64,000 nucleotides of DNA from Paramoeba atlantica (GCA_977017575.1 CDRNVI010000141.1:21352-85351), one strand, 5' to 3'; numbered from the stretch's first letter, positions 20,906 to 32,564 are shown. Numbers and translations are program-made. The notes: generated by a model not told the origin, from the sequence alone.

Positions 20906-22782
20906 TATATTGCATGATGAAAAAAAGAGAAAAAAGGGAATGAAAGAAAAAACAAAAAACAAAAACAAGAGAAAAAGAGAGAGAAAGAGAAAAAGAAGGG
21001 GAAAAGAGAAAAAAACATGATACTAAAATATCAAAGAAATAAAGGGAAAAGAAAAAAGAAAAAGAAAACCAACCTCTATTAACACTTTTCTTTCTGGCAA
21101 ACAAACTCTAGTTTCTAGGATACCACCATATTCTTGGGTTCTCTTTTGGGTTGTCTTGTCTGGATTGGCTTGAATTGTCCTGAACAACCAACCAACAACC
21201 CAACAACCGACTGACAACCAACAACAAGCTCTCAAAAAACACTTCTCTTGGCTCTTTTGAAACAATCAATAACATCCAGCAATAACAATAGCAACAACAA
21301 TCAAAACAATCACATTTATACCAAAATAAAACCTGAACACTACACAGTGAAGAAACGAAACACCAAAAGTTTACAACTCAAAACTCTAAGAAGAAGGTTT
21401 GTAAGTGAAGAAGAAAACAAAATAAAAACAAAATACAAAAACACAAAAACAAACAATTAAACTACTTGACAAAAACACCAAAACAACAAAATAACAAAAT
21501 AAAGAGGGGAAAAAAAGAAACCTGTGGTGATGTAACAAGAGTGGCAAACTCCCTCTCCTTGTGAATTGTTGGGTGGGAATAGACTCCACTTCTGAGTTCA
21601 AGCAAAATTCACGGTACCTCTTAATATATTAATTAATTCATCATCGCCAAGAAGAAGGAGGTTAAAAGAAGTCAAAAAATAGCCATATTCTCCAAATTTC
21701 TTGCCAAACTTAACCCCCTTCTTTCTCTTCTTTCCACAATGGAGTGGAGCACGAAACAAAACAGAGGTCTCTGAACATGCAGCCAGATTATTTTAATATC
21801 TCATCAGGGACCATCTCGAGAGGTTAGAGAAAGAAAAGAAAAAAAAATTAGTATTCACAATTTTTGAAGAACACCATCAAAAGGGAGAAAAAGAAAAAGA
21901 AGAAAAAGAAAAGTAGAAAGAAAAGAATAAAAGAATAAAAAAGAGTAAAGAGAAAAAAAGAAATCTTGAATGGTCTTTTCCACATTTCCCCTGAAAAGAG
22001 TTTATCAATAGAAAGAAAAAAAGAAAAGGAAAAAGAAAGAGGGAAAGAGGGAAAGAGAAAAGAAAACCCACTCAAAAAACAACAAAAATGAAACAAGGGG
22101 AAAAGAAAAAAAAAAAAACACAGCAAACACAATGATAAATTGGCCACAAAAGAAAAGAATGTTAACATTGTGTGCGCAAAACCACCATCAAAAAAAGTTC
22201 TTCTTTTTTCTCATGTTCAATGAAAAAAGCAACACACAACAAGATTCACCAATATCTCTCACCAATGTAATAGTGATCCATCAACAAAGATTCTTTTGTT
22301 CTGGATCAAAGAGCATAACCAAAGGTCAAAAACAACTCTCGATTTAGTCTCTCACCACAATCTAAAAAAGAAAGAAAAGAAATAAGAAAAGAAAAGAAAG
22401 AAAGTAAGAAGAAGAAAATTAGAGAAATATAAGAAAAAAACAAACACCCCACGATTTTTGAAGATTTTGCTGAATTCTTTGTACCCCACACAAAAGAGAG
22501 AGAGAGAGAGAGTTGGCGATTTTGTTTTTTGAACAAAAGGTCCCTGAAGAACATTTCTTCTTTTTTGGAGAGAAAAAAAAAAAAGAGAGAAAAAAAAAGG
22601 ACTGAGAGAAGAAAGAGGAACCAAAAAACAGCGGCCAAATGACAAACCCCTATTTCAGGTCCAAAAACCTCTATCTTCTTTTTTTCTCCTGTCTTTTCCT
22701 CTTTTCTTTTCCCTCTTTTCCCTCTTTTCCCTCTTTTCCCTCTTTTTCTTTCTTCTTTTTTTTGTCCCTGAGTACATTTTCT
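20906..22782. other. AC/AG-rich region, no gene recognised
   Basis: Homopurine tracts (20915-21070, 21835-22110, 22365-22440, 22560-22625) separated by mixed sequence, a GA microsatellite (22495-22512) and pyrimidine runs with repeated CCCTCTTTT (22700-22745). The motif GTCCCTGA(A)G...TTTCTTCTTTTTTGG occurs twice (22540 and 22762). CTATTTCAGGTCCAA at 22649 is shared with 50428 and may mark an exon border of the leucine-rich-repeat gene. No continuous coding sequence is supportable. Confidence 0.5.
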
Positions 22783-22797
22783 TCTTTTTTGGATGTT
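22783..22797. repeat. Target-site duplication of LINE copy E (left; right copy 23674-23688)
   Basis: TCTTTTTTGGATGTT is identical on both sides, 15 bp. Confidence 0.85.
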
Positions 22798-23673
22798 TTT
22801 TTTTTAAGGTTCAGACACCAGGTGCCATTTATTAGAGTTAAAAAAACCATCTCTAGGATGGAAAAGAGGGGGGAAGAAAGGGGGGAGGGAGGGAAGATAA
22901 ATTAAGAGTTAGATCCAAAGATCTCTTCAGCATGGGATGCATTGGAGTTTCTTTACCAACTTTAGTTCTCATTAAGGGGTCTGCGTTTGATTGTTCGCCT
23001 TCTAAAACCAGGGAGTGAATTCGGTTTGGAGGTTTCTATGAAGTTAATTACATTCCTTCAAAAATCTTCCTCAATAAAGCTCCTCACCAAATTGCTCTCT
23101 TGGGACTGATGGAACCATCCTTGGATATCTTTAGTAATTATTACAGGGAGAATTAGAGCATTCTCAAGAGCAGTTTGGGTCGGAAACAAAACATGGGGGG
23201 TTGTCACCATGTTTCCTTGGAATTTCCTTACAAAATTCCCTGGAGGGATGGGGAAAGTCCAGTCACAGGTGAGGGGGGAATTGATCCAGTTCCACAGGGT
23301 TGAATTCAAAATAATCCACTCTTCACTGGTTTCTGCAACATGTTGTGATCTTGGATCCCAATGATGGTCATTCACAGCACATGTTCCATCCTCTTTAGAC
23401 CAACTTGCAGCAGTTGCAATTGCATCAGCTCACTTGTTAAGATCTCAGGGTACATGGATGAATTCTATCTCATCAAAGCACATTGCTAACTTACAGATTT
23501 CACAAAGTAGTTCATTCAAGGCATAGTTTTTGATGGCATGGGTTTTGGGTGCAGCCTTGGTGAGAATCATACAATCCCCGACAACTTCAATCTCATTTGT
23601 CATTGATCTGGCATATTGCATTCCTTTCAGACAGCCTGTAAATTCACCAATATTGTTGGACCCAAGAGGGATG
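22798..23673 (-). mobile_element. LINE copy E, 5'-truncated insertion with RNase H domain
   Basis: Minus-strand insertion of 876 bp with poly(A) against the left duplication. It carries the same LINE 3' end as copy D (AATAAATGGCACC, GATGG then T-run) and an RNase H remnant at 23.37-23.67 kb reading SNNIGEFTGCLKGMQYA, EVVGDCMILTKAAPKTHA and ADAIATAASWS, then AVNDHHWDPRSQHVAET. Two internal stops in the RNase H C-terminus. It interrupts pyrimidine-rich sequence upstream of the leucine-rich-repeat exons. Confidence 0.85.
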
Positions 23674-23699
23674 TCTTTTTTGGATGTTCCAAATTTTTG

Positions 23700-24368
23700 G
23701 ATCCAGCGTCTTTTCTCTCTTTTTTTTTTTTCTCTCTCTGTTTTTTCGCTACTTTCCCCCCTTCTCTCTTTCTCTCTTTCTCTCTTTCTCTCTTTCTCTC
23801 TTTCTCTCTTTCTCTTTTTTACTTTTCCCTTCCTTTCCTTTCCTTTCCTTTCCTTTCTGTGGGGTGGTCGGTTTCCTTTTCTTTTCTTTTCTTTTCTCTT
23901 TTTTTTTTCTCTTTTTTTTTTCTCTTTTTTTTTTCTCTTTTCTTTTTCTTTTTCTTTTTCTTTTTCTTTAATCTTTTTTTTTAATTCTTTCTTTTTTAAA
24001 AAGAAAAAACCTTTGAAATAATACTTTTTTTCTTTTATTCCCTTTCCTTTTTCTCTCTTTCTTTTCTCTTTCCTTTTCTTCTTCTTCTCTCTTTCTCATT
24101 CTCTCATTCCTCATTTTCTCCTTCTCTTCTCTCTCTTTCTCTCTTCTCTCTCTTTCTCTCCTCTCCTCTTTCTCTCTCTCTTTCTCTTTCTCTTTCTCTT
24201 CTGCTTTCTCTTCCACTTTCTCTTCCACTTTCTCTTCCACTTTCTCTTCCACTTTCTCTTCCACTTTCTCTTTCTCTCTCTCTCTTCTCTCTTCTCTCTC
24301 TTCTCTCTCTTCTCTCTTCTCTCTTCTCTCTTCTCTCTTCTCTCTTTCTCTTCTATTTGTTAAAAAAG
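23700..24368. repeat. Pyrimidine-rich intron-like tract
   Basis: T/C-only runs with nested satellites: CTCTCTTT (23760-23815), TTTCC (23830-23860), CTTTTTCT types, and a 12-bp CTTCCACTTTCT array (24210-24270). It ends with AG before the first leucine-rich-repeat exon, so it is probably intron. Confidence 0.7.
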
Positions 24369-24828
24369 GCTTTTGGTGGACAACTATCTCAGTGGGACAA
24401 TCCCAACCAAAATTGGAGTTCTTTCTTCTCTTTATTTGTTTCTTTTTCTTTTTTTTCTTTTTTTTCTTTTTTTTCTTTTTTCTTTTTTCTTTTTCTTTTT
24501 CTTTTTCTTTTTCTTTTTCTTTTTCTTTTTCTTTTTCTTTTTCTTTTTCTTTCTTTTCTCTTTTCTCTTTTTTCTTTTCTTTTAACTTTTAACTTTTTCT
24601 TTCTTCTTTCTCTCCCCTTTTCTCTCTCTTCCCTCTTTTTCTCTCTCCCTCCCTTCCTTTTCTCTCTCTCTCCCCTTTTCTCTCCCTCTCTCCCTCTCTC
24701 TCTTCTCTCTCTTCTCTTTTTAGAGATCTTTCTGACAATACTTTGAGAGGGACTGTTCCATCAAAAATTGAAAATCTTCATCATGTCCAAATCATGTTTT
24801 TTTATTTTTTATTTTTTATTTTTTATTT

Positions 24829-24865
<37 letters not shown>

Positions 24866-26272
24866 ATTTTTTATTTTTTATTTTTTATTTTTTATTTTTT
24901 ATTTTTTATTTTTTATTTTTTATTTTTATTTTTATTTTTATTTATTTTTATTTTTATTTTTATTTTTCTTTTTATTTTATTTTTTTTCTTTCTTTTATTA
25001 TTCTTTTAATAATTTTATCATTTTCTCTCTTTTCTTTCTTTTTCTTTCCTTTCTTTTCCTTTCCTTTCTTTTTCTCTTCTCTTCTCTTCTCTTCTTCTCT
25101 TCTCTTCTTCTCTTTTCTTTTCTTTTCTTCTCTTCTCTTTTCTTTTCTTTTTTCTCTTTTCTTTTCTTTTCTTCTCTTCTCTTCTCTTTTCTTTCTTTCT
25201 TTTCCAAAAGGTTTTTAGGAGTCAATTGACTGAAAGGAGAAAAAATCTTGGACAAAATTTCAAAACTTCATTCTTTAACTGATTTGTAATTTTTTCTTTT
25301 TCTTTTTTTTTCTTTTTTTTTTCTTTTTCTTTTTTTCTTTTTCTTTTTTTCTTTTTCTTTTTTTCTTTTTTTCTTTTTTTCTTTTTATCTTTTTTCTTTT
25401 TTCTTTTTTCTTTTTCTTTCTTTTTTTTCTTTCTTTTTTCTTTTTTCTTTTTTCTTTTTTCTTTATTTCTTTCTTTCTTTTTTTCTTTCTTTCTTTCCCA
25501 TTTTTCTTTCATTTTCTTTCTTTCTTTCATTTCTTTTCATTTCTTTCATTTTTATTGAAATTATTTTTGATTTTATCAGATCACTGGGAGGGAATTTCTT
25601 TTCAGGGACAATGCCTGTTGAATTTGCACAACTCTTTGATCTCCTTCAAATGTTTTTCTTTTCTTTTTCTTTTTTTTTTTTCTTTCTTTCTTTCTTTCTT
25701 TCTTTCTTTTTTTTTCTTTTTTTTCTTCAGATTATTTTTTGAATAAATTATTCTGTTCTGATGATTTTTTTCTTTTCTTTCTTTCTCTCACTTTTCTCTC
25801 TCACTTTTTTCTCTCTTTCTTTTTCTTTTCTCTCTCTCTCTCTCTCTCTCTCCTCTCTCCTCTCTCCCTCTCCTTTTCATAATATTATTAGACATCGTTT
25901 CTAATAACTTCACAGGGTCTTTGCCTACTGAATTTGGACAACTTTCATTTGACTTGGATATTTTTTTATTTTTATTTATTTTTATTTATTTTATTTATTT
26001 TATTTATTTTATTTATTTTATTTATTTTATTTATTTTATTTATTTTATTATTTTTTTATTATTTTTATTATTTTTATTATTTTATTATTTTTATTCTTTT
26101 TTTATTCTTTTTTTATTCTTTTTTTATTCTTTTTCTTTTTCTTTTTTTCCTTTTTAACTCTTATTTCTTTTCTTTTCCTCTTCTTTCTTTCTCTTTGTAG
26201 GTATTTCAGTAAGAATTCATTCACAAGACCACTTCCAACCGAAATAGGACAACTTACAAATCTTGTTCAAAT
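24369..26272 (+). pseudogene. Leucine-rich-repeat gene fragment, copy 1, six exons
   Basis: Exons at 24369-24437, 24724-24795, 25219-25285, 25580-25651, 25892-about 25961 and 26201-26272, each bounded by AG and GT. Each full exon is 72 nt and encodes one 24-residue plant-type repeat; examples are DNYLSGTIPTKIGVLSSL, LSDNTLRGTVPSKIENL, GGNFFSGTMPVEFAQL and KNSFTRPLPTEIGQLTNL. Spliced exons 1 and 2 join as SSLYLDLSDNTL, a perfect repeat consensus. Introns are 239-423 nt and almost pure T/C (one is T5A repeats). Exon 3 is 67 nt with a stop and exon 5 is shifted, so this copy looks dead or is alternatively spliced. No start, signal peptide or membrane segment is visible. Confidence 0.75.
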
Positions 26273-26605
26273 GTATTTTTTTCTTTTTTTCTTTTTTTCT
26301 TTTTTTTTTTTTTTCTTTTTTTTTTTCCTTTTTCCTTTTTCCATTTTCTTTTTCTTTTTCTTTTTCGTTCTCTTTTTCTTTCCACCAATCCAAGATCAAA
26401 AACCTTTATTTTGTTGGGTGTTTTGTGGTGATGTGTTTTTTTCTTTTCTTTGTTTTCTTTGTTTTTCTTTATTTTTCTTTGTTTTTCTTTGTTTTTTTTT
26501 GAATTGGAAAACTAATTTTTCTTTCTTTTCTTTTTTCTTTTTCTGTTAGATGATAATATAATCAAAAATCAAGAAAAACAGAACAATTGAAGGGATTTTT
26601 GTGGT
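26273..26605. other. Pyrimidine tract and short unique spacer
   Basis: T/C runs to 26385, a short island (CCAATCCAAGATCAAAAACC), then TTTTCTTTG repeats (26440-26500) and AT-rich spacer. No further repeat exon was found. Confidence 0.5.
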
Positions 26606-26609
26606 GATG

Positions 26610-26736
26610 TTTTGGAGTTTTATGAACAAATTAAAGAGTTCTTTTGATTTGTTCAAACAACTCTTTTTTCTTCTTTGATATTTTTAAGCTATTTGACCCC
26701 TCAAGACTGAATGTCCCAGAAGATGATCCAATTCTC

Positions 26737-26771
<35 letters not shown>

Positions 26772-26830
26772 TCGGGGAGTTAGGGAATCAAGGAGACTTG
26801 AGATCCCACCAAACAAGGTTCTTTTTTTTA
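26610..26830 (-). pseudogene. Unrecognised 3' exon relic ending LFEQIKRTL
   Basis: Minus-strand reading GISSLLDSLTPRL, then a (CT)n-coded Leu/Ser run, STRIGSSSGTFSLEGS and KKELFEQIKRTL before a stop. The 3' part and its flank recur on the plus strand at 17735-17850 and, shorter, 17055-17100. Function unknown; it may be the last exon of a repeated gene family. Confidence 0.4.
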
Positions 26831-26975
26831 TTCTTTTTTTTCTTCTTTTTTCTTTGTTTTTTTCTTTTTTTTTTCCTTTGTTTTTCTCCTTTTCCTTTGT
26901 TTTTTCTTTTTTCCTCTTTTCTTTCTTTTTCCTTTTCTCTTTTTTTTCTTTGTTCCTTTTCTCTTGTTTAATCTC

Positions 26976-27680
26976 CATTTCCCTCTTTCTTTCTTTGATA
27001 CAATAAAGGCTGGAGATACCACTGTTGGTGAAGTCTCCTCTTCCACTGTGAATCCTAACTCCTCCTGTTTCTTTACATACTTCTTGAGTACTTTCTCCAG
27101 CCTCCTTCTCACATCATTATCCCCTTGATTATCCTTGGTTTTGGTCTCTTCCCCTTTTGAAGTAGAGTTTCTTGAGCCAACTCCAAACTTCCTTTGTTCT
27201 CTTCTTCCTCTGAACTTATTGGGCCAATTCAACATTCAAATAGGTTGTTGGCTGCTTCATGAACTGTCCAAAAAGTGGCTTGACAAAAGGTCTCAAATCC
27301 AGACCCTCAGCATCCCCCCGAGGATCTCGGTGACCCCCCTCATCAGGAGTGAGCAACATTGTCAATTCATGGAAATTTTCGGCCTTCTGGCCAGCTGAGC
27401 TGATTGGCATTACAAATTTCTCTGGTCTGCTCTTGGGTTCATATTTCTTTGTCACTTTCTTTGGAATCTCCTTGAACCTCATTCAATGACATCCACCTCA
27501 CCTCTGAGATCCTTGAATTTCCTAAAGTTGGTGTTAGAGAATTGTTTTCTTCTGTTCTGTTGATAGGATCAAAGATTTCTCCTAAATCAAATTTCACTTT
27601 CTCATCCTTTCCATTCTCATATGTGTCTCTCTTCTATTTCCTTCTCAAGTCCGGCTGTGCTTACACGAATTTGACCATGG
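26976..27680 (-). pseudogene. Retroelement pol fragment, reverse transcriptase block 1
   Basis: Minus-strand residues LGFTVEEETSPTVVSPAFIV followed by SKKERGKWRL match the conserved start of LTR-retrotransposon reverse transcriptases (...SPxVxVxKKDGxWRL). A linker region lies upstream (RFKEIPKKVTKKYEPKSRPE). The domain is cut at 26976 by purine simple sequence. Lineage not determined. Confidence 0.55.
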
Positions 27681-27975
27681 CGAGACATGATGAGGCATGA
27701 GAGTGCTTTTTATGTGCGGAAAGTGCTCAGTCTTTCGATGCAAGGATATCTTTTGAGATATTGCATTCCTTCTAATGATGTGTGCACTTTTTGTCCATTT
27801 TGCCCCCTCATCCACTTCTTGTCTTGCCTCTTTGCTTTCTTCTCCTCTGGTTTAAAGATATGTCAGATCATGCAAGATGAATTTGTGGATGCAGGATCGG
27901 AAATTCAGATGGCCAAACTGAAGTGATTGATTATCTTTGCGACAATACCAAATGTACCTCTCTGATCTATTACAG

Positions 27976-28370
27976 TGTTGGAGTGAAACCTACCTCCAAC
28001 ACATTAGTGGTGCTTTCCAGAGCTTTTAGAGCTTTCCTGAGCTTCTCTGAGCTTCCCTGAGTTTCTTTGAGCCTTCCCAGAGCTTCTCTGGATGCCTTTG
28101 TGTCATGGGTTTTGGCCTTCCTGATGAGCCAGGAGCTTCACAGATAGCCTGTGCACCAGTTTGGTGTTTTAGCCAAAATCACAAGTTTTTTAGTGCTCTT
28201 TTTATTTGCTTTCATGTTTTGTTTTCACACTGTTTTCTCTGATTTCATTTTGGCTTGGTCTTGTGTGTTGGTTGGGGTCATTCCTATAAAGGTTTTGGTC
28301 CAGAGTTTAGTTTCTTTCCTTTTTCTCTCCTTTTTCCTGTGTCTTCATCGTGAGTGTGGTTCCCCCCACA
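27976..28370 (+). mobile_element. Solo LTR, 395 bp, with 4-bp target duplication
   Basis: Starts TGTTGGAGTGAAACC, ends CCCCCCACA and is flanked by ACAG on both sides (27972-27975 and 28371-28374). It shares with 1753-2422 the CTCCAACACA inverted start, the repeated GAGCTTCCCTGAG motifs, AGCCAAAATCACAAG and the CTATAAAGG box. Confidence 0.75.
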
Positions 28371-30470
28371 ACAGTCCAAAGAGTGTAAAGTCTTTTGTGG
28401 TGCAAATATATGTGTGGTTCGCTTCTGCTCAAATTCAGAGAAGAAGTGCTCTCATCGAAGCATGTACTTGTGTGTGGTGATAGATCTAAAAGCTTGTGGC
28501 AATATTTCGAAAGTGCCCAAAGAGAATTTTTCTTCAGAAGAGGAAGTCACTCAAAAGAGAGTTGATGAGGTTGAGAGAGAGACAAAGGTTATGACTCAGC
28601 TTGTTACCAAGATTATGAACATGATTTTGTTTGTGGTCATGACCATTATTATGACTGTGGGGTGACGGATATAAAGATCATTAGAGTGATCAGAATTATC
28701 ATGGGGAATGGACTGAAATTATGACTTTGGTAATGTTTAATGATTGTGGGAGAGACCAGGGTGTAAAGGAATGGAGATTGGGATAGGAATAGCACCTGGG
28801 GTTCCAGGTGTTTCAAAGTTTGGGTTGTGAGGGGATGTGTTTGGAAAGGACGAAGAGAGTGGCAATGATGAAAAGGGGGTGTTGAAAGTGATACAATGAT
28901 GATGTTTGAGGAGTCTATTTTGATTTGTATGGACACTCTGATGTAGTTGATAACATGTTAGAATGAGCTTTGGCGAACCTGGGTATTTGGGGATAAAACC
29001 AAAATCGTTTTGTTTATTCTCCCCAGAGGAAAAGAAATACATTTTTAATGGTAATCAGGATGTTTTCTTCTTTTCTTTTGATGTATCAAATCTCTTCTCA
29101 CTCATTTGTTATTCTAGACCTAATGAGTTTAGTAACACCAACAATCTATCAATGGGTGAAGAGAAATGGCAAATGACAAAGCACATTGGCTTGTATTTGG
29201 CTCAACCTTTTCTCTGGTCATATCACTACAAGCCCCTCTGGGGATTCAAGATTCAGTCATGAGAAGGATAACAACGCTTTTTTATTGGAACTATGCAAGA
29301 GGGACCATGAGGAGGTTGACTTTTGTTCAGTATTTTACATTGATGATTTTGTCTATACAGCTATCAATGAGGAAGAGTTTATTGTGGGGATAGCAAAGTG
29401 TTGCATTTTTGAGAGATGATTGGATCTATTTCGTACATTGGGTTAACAACAGGATTGTGTTTCTCTTTTTTGAGGAGATGTTATTGTGGTTTGCTGTCAA
29501 GAAGTTAGAGGTCACTACAGAAGTTATTTTTTCTGATCTGGTTTCTGTTTTGATACATTCCTGTATTCCCTGGAGTCCTCACTGGAATATTCAATGCTTT
29601 TCAGAGGTTCTAACAATATTAAGAGGTTTATTTATTTTTACTGATTCTCAAAATTTGTTTGGCAGATATGGTATATTGTATGGTGAAGTCATCGAATTTT
29701 CCTGAGAAACTCTGTCATCGCAGAGATATGTGGAATTGTATGTTCTTAAGAAAACAATTGGTTTTGGCTGGAATTTGTTTGGATCTGTTTTTCACTCTGC
29801 AAGCAAACTCCCCCTGTTTGGAGTAAGTGATGGTATTTGTTTTGGTATGGCTGATTTTTCTTGCAGAGCTGGCTCTTAAGAAGTTTGGGGACACAGTGCT
29901 TTCTAAAAGCACAACAGAAGGATTCTGGCCCAATTCAGCGCATATGGAAGATATATTTTTCAAGGATACACAAAAGTTTTACAGGTCACCAAAACCATGT
30001 TCACAACATAACTTGAAGTATTTTTCCACATTCTGACAATGACCAAAGGCTGTTGATCATCTCTGGCATCCCTGACCCCTTCAGATCAATGAACTTTGGC
30101 AGGCAAAGTGGATTTCAACTTTCCAGTTCTGACCACAAGAGCCTCATCAGGATATTTGGATAGATGTTTATGACTGATGTTGATATCTATGTGGCAGAAT
30201 GTGAGGGTTAGTACTTTCCTTAAGATTTAATATAATGATATTTTTTTCAACAGTTTTGGTGTCATTTATAATGTACCATGCGATAGCAGAAAAAATATTT
30301 GGGTAAGGATTGGATTCTCTTGTGGACTGATTGACCCTTAAATGAAGAGTTGGGATCTTTTATTGGCATACTTGGCATGATTTAAGTCAACTGGATCTCA
30401 GTTTATGAATGATTGGAATTATCCAAATGAAGTTTTACAAGCTCTTGAACTTGGAAGGAATGAAACTCAA
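28371..30470 (+). pseudogene. Decayed retroelement, possible reverse transcriptase
   Basis: Stop-riddled plus-strand sequence. At 29330-29370 it reads VFYIDDFVYTAINEEEF, compatible with a YxDD box, and 60 bp later a VKKLEVTTEVIFSDLVS segment like the region after the catalytic box in DIRS/Ty3 enzymes. A charged segment near 28510-28620 (EEEVTQKRVDEVERETK) could be gag. No termini found; family uncertain. Confidence 0.4.
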
Positions 30471-30474
30471 TGAA

Positions 30475-31190
30475 TTATTCATAAGTGGTGTTGAATTCCC
30501 TGAGGAAACCATCTCCAGGCACAAGGGCTTCATCCAGCAGCTCTCCGAAAGAGATCAAAGATGGTGTGTGGCTCCCCACCTTTGAGCATCTACCTTTTCT
30601 TTGTGTGGCTTTTGTTCCTTCTTGCTTCCTTCTTTGTCCCTTTCCTTCCCCTTTTTGTCTTGCTTTGGATCTCTCTTTGTTCTCTCCTCCATCTCTTGTG
30701 CTGGTTTGGATTTCTTCCTTCCTTGTCTCTTTGTTTCTATTTTCTTCCCATTCTTTTTGTCTGTTTTGGATTTTTGGATTTTGTTTTTGGATTTTGTTTT
30801 TGGATTTGAGTATGGTTTTTTGTTGTTTGGCTGTGTTGTTTTGTTGACTGTCTCTTTTTGGAATAAACACTCAGGGGTGTTACTTGAGTACTTTCAAGCA
30901 CATAAAAAAACAAAAAGAGAGGAGGTGGAGATGTGACAGAGACCAAGAAGTTTTATTTAGAAAGACAGTAGAAAAGTTGAACAATCAGAAAAAACCAACA
31001 AATAAAAGATATTTGCAATGTCAGCTCCTTGAAACCAAACATTCTCTCTTTTAATTTTCTTTATTTTTTTGTCTTTTTTTTTTGTCTTTTTTTTTTGTCT
31101 TTTTATTTGTCTTTTTTTCTTTGTCTTTTTTTCTTTGTCTTTTTTTCTTTGTCTTTTTTCTCTTTTTTTTCCCAATGACAAATCCTTGAA
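30475..31190. other. No supported gene; possible 3' end of a minus-strand transcript
   Basis: 30475-30945 is T-rich with a 13-bp GGATTTTGTTTTT repeat (30770-30810). Minus strand at 31060-30950 reads NVWFQGADIANIFYLLVFSDC before a stop, and AATAAA follows within a few bases, suggesting a last exon of an unrecognised gene whose upstream part is simple sequence. Confidence 0.35.
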
Positions 31191-32110
31191 TTAGAAAGAG
31201 AAAAAGAAAAGAGTGAAATAAAAAGAGAAGTAAAAGAGAAAAAAGAAAAAAAGAGAAAAAAAGAAAAATAAAAAATAAAAGAAAGAGAGAAAAAATAGAA
31301 AAAAAGGGGAAAAAAAAGCAAAAAAAAAGTGAAAAAGAAAAAAAAGAGAAATAAAAGAGAAATAAAAGAGAAAAGAGAAAAGAGAAAAAAAAGAGAAAAA
31401 AAAGGGGGAAAAAAAAAGAGAAAAGAGAAAAAGGGAAAAAAAGAAAAAAAGAGGGAAAAATAAAAAAGAAAAATAAAAGAGAAAAATAAAAAGAAATAAA
31501 GAGAAAAAGAGAAAAAAGAGAAAAAAAGAAAAAAAAGAGAGAAAAAGAGAAATAAAAGAGAAATAGAAATGAAAATAGAAAGAGAGAAAAAGAGAGAAAA
31601 GAAAGAAAAAAAAAGAAAAAAAAAGAAAAAAAAGAAATGAAAAAAGAATTGAAAAAATGTATGTATTGATTGTCTCCCCACCACATCTCTTTGTTTCTCT
31701 TTGTTTCTCTTTTTTTTTTTCTTTATTTCTCTTTTATTTCTTTATTTCTCTTTCTTTTCTTTTTCTCTTTTTCTCTTCTTTTTTTCTCTTTTTATTTCTC
31801 TTTTCTCTTTTCTCTTTTTATTTCTCTTTTCTCTTTTCTCTTTCTCTTTCTCATTCTTTTCTTTTTTTTTCTTTCTTTTGTTCTCTTTTGGTTTTTTTTT
31901 TCAGTTTTTCTTCCCATTCAAGAACCATAAATCTCCCTCTTTATTTTTTTTCTCCTTTCTCCTTTCTCCTTTTTCTTTTTTTTTTCTTTTTCTTTTCTCT
32001 TTTTTTCTTTCTTTTCATATCATTTCCCCCTCTCTTCACCTTTTTCTATTTTCCCCCCTTTTTCTTCCTTTGTTTTTCCTCTCATTCTTTCTTTTCTTTC
32101 TTTTCTTTTT
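31190..32110. repeat. Homopurine tract facing a homopyrimidine tract
   Basis: Plus strand is A/G-only from about 31195 to 31645, then T/C-rich from 31690 to 32110. Motifs such as GAAATAAAGAGAAAAAG on the left are complementary to those on the right, so the arms can form a large imperfect hairpin around CTCCCCACCACATC. Confidence 0.7.
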
Positions 32111-32260
32111 CTGAATGTTTCAGGTTTTTGGATCCAACAGTCAGCCTTTTTTCCTCCTCTAACTCTTTCTTCTCATCTTTGGATGGATTTTCTCTGATGA
32201 GAATTTTGTTTTGATGAAAGGGTTCTTTTCATACTCTCTAGGATATTGAATTGCCAAAAT
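32111..32260 (+). other. Possible last exon, then a half palindrome element
   Basis: After TTTCAG the sequence reads FLDPTVSLFSSSNSFFSSL and stops at 32212-32214. CATACTCTCTAGG, the left arm of the palindrome family, follows at 32230. No protein family recognised. Confidence 0.3.
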
Positions 32261-32401
32261 AGAACACCTATAAAGTCAATACAACCATCACCATCTATAC
32301 ATGTGATGAGATACTTCTGAAAGGACAAAGAATGTGGAGGAGAGAAAAGCTTTTATTCTTTTTTTTTTGTCTCTCAAAAAGAGGAAAGAGAATAGCTATT
32401 T

Positions 32402-32564
32402 AGCCAATGTTTGAAAAAAGGCAGTTTATCGTCGAGGGTGTTTTTGATGTCAAGACCCAGGATTTTTGAGGTCAAGGGCCGCTTGTAGCATGAGACCACA
32501 GAATCCTGGTCGAGACTGATCAGAAACACTCAAGACATGATAAACCTTTTCAAACATTGGCTAC
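32402..32564. repeat. Imperfect inverted repeat, 163 bp, upstream of the recombinase
   Basis: TAGCCAATGTTTGAAAA at 32402 pairs with TTTTCAAACATTGGCTA at 32548-32564; inner arms GTTTATC/GATAAAC and GGGTGTTT/AAACACTC extend the stem. The centre is unpaired. It may be the terminal structure of the recombinase element or an independent MITE. Confidence 0.75.

Noticed and set aside
27973..30470. One full-length LTR element from the 27.98-kb LTR through the YIDD region
   Set aside because: ACAG duplications directly flank the LTR, so it is solo; the downstream remnant is separate.
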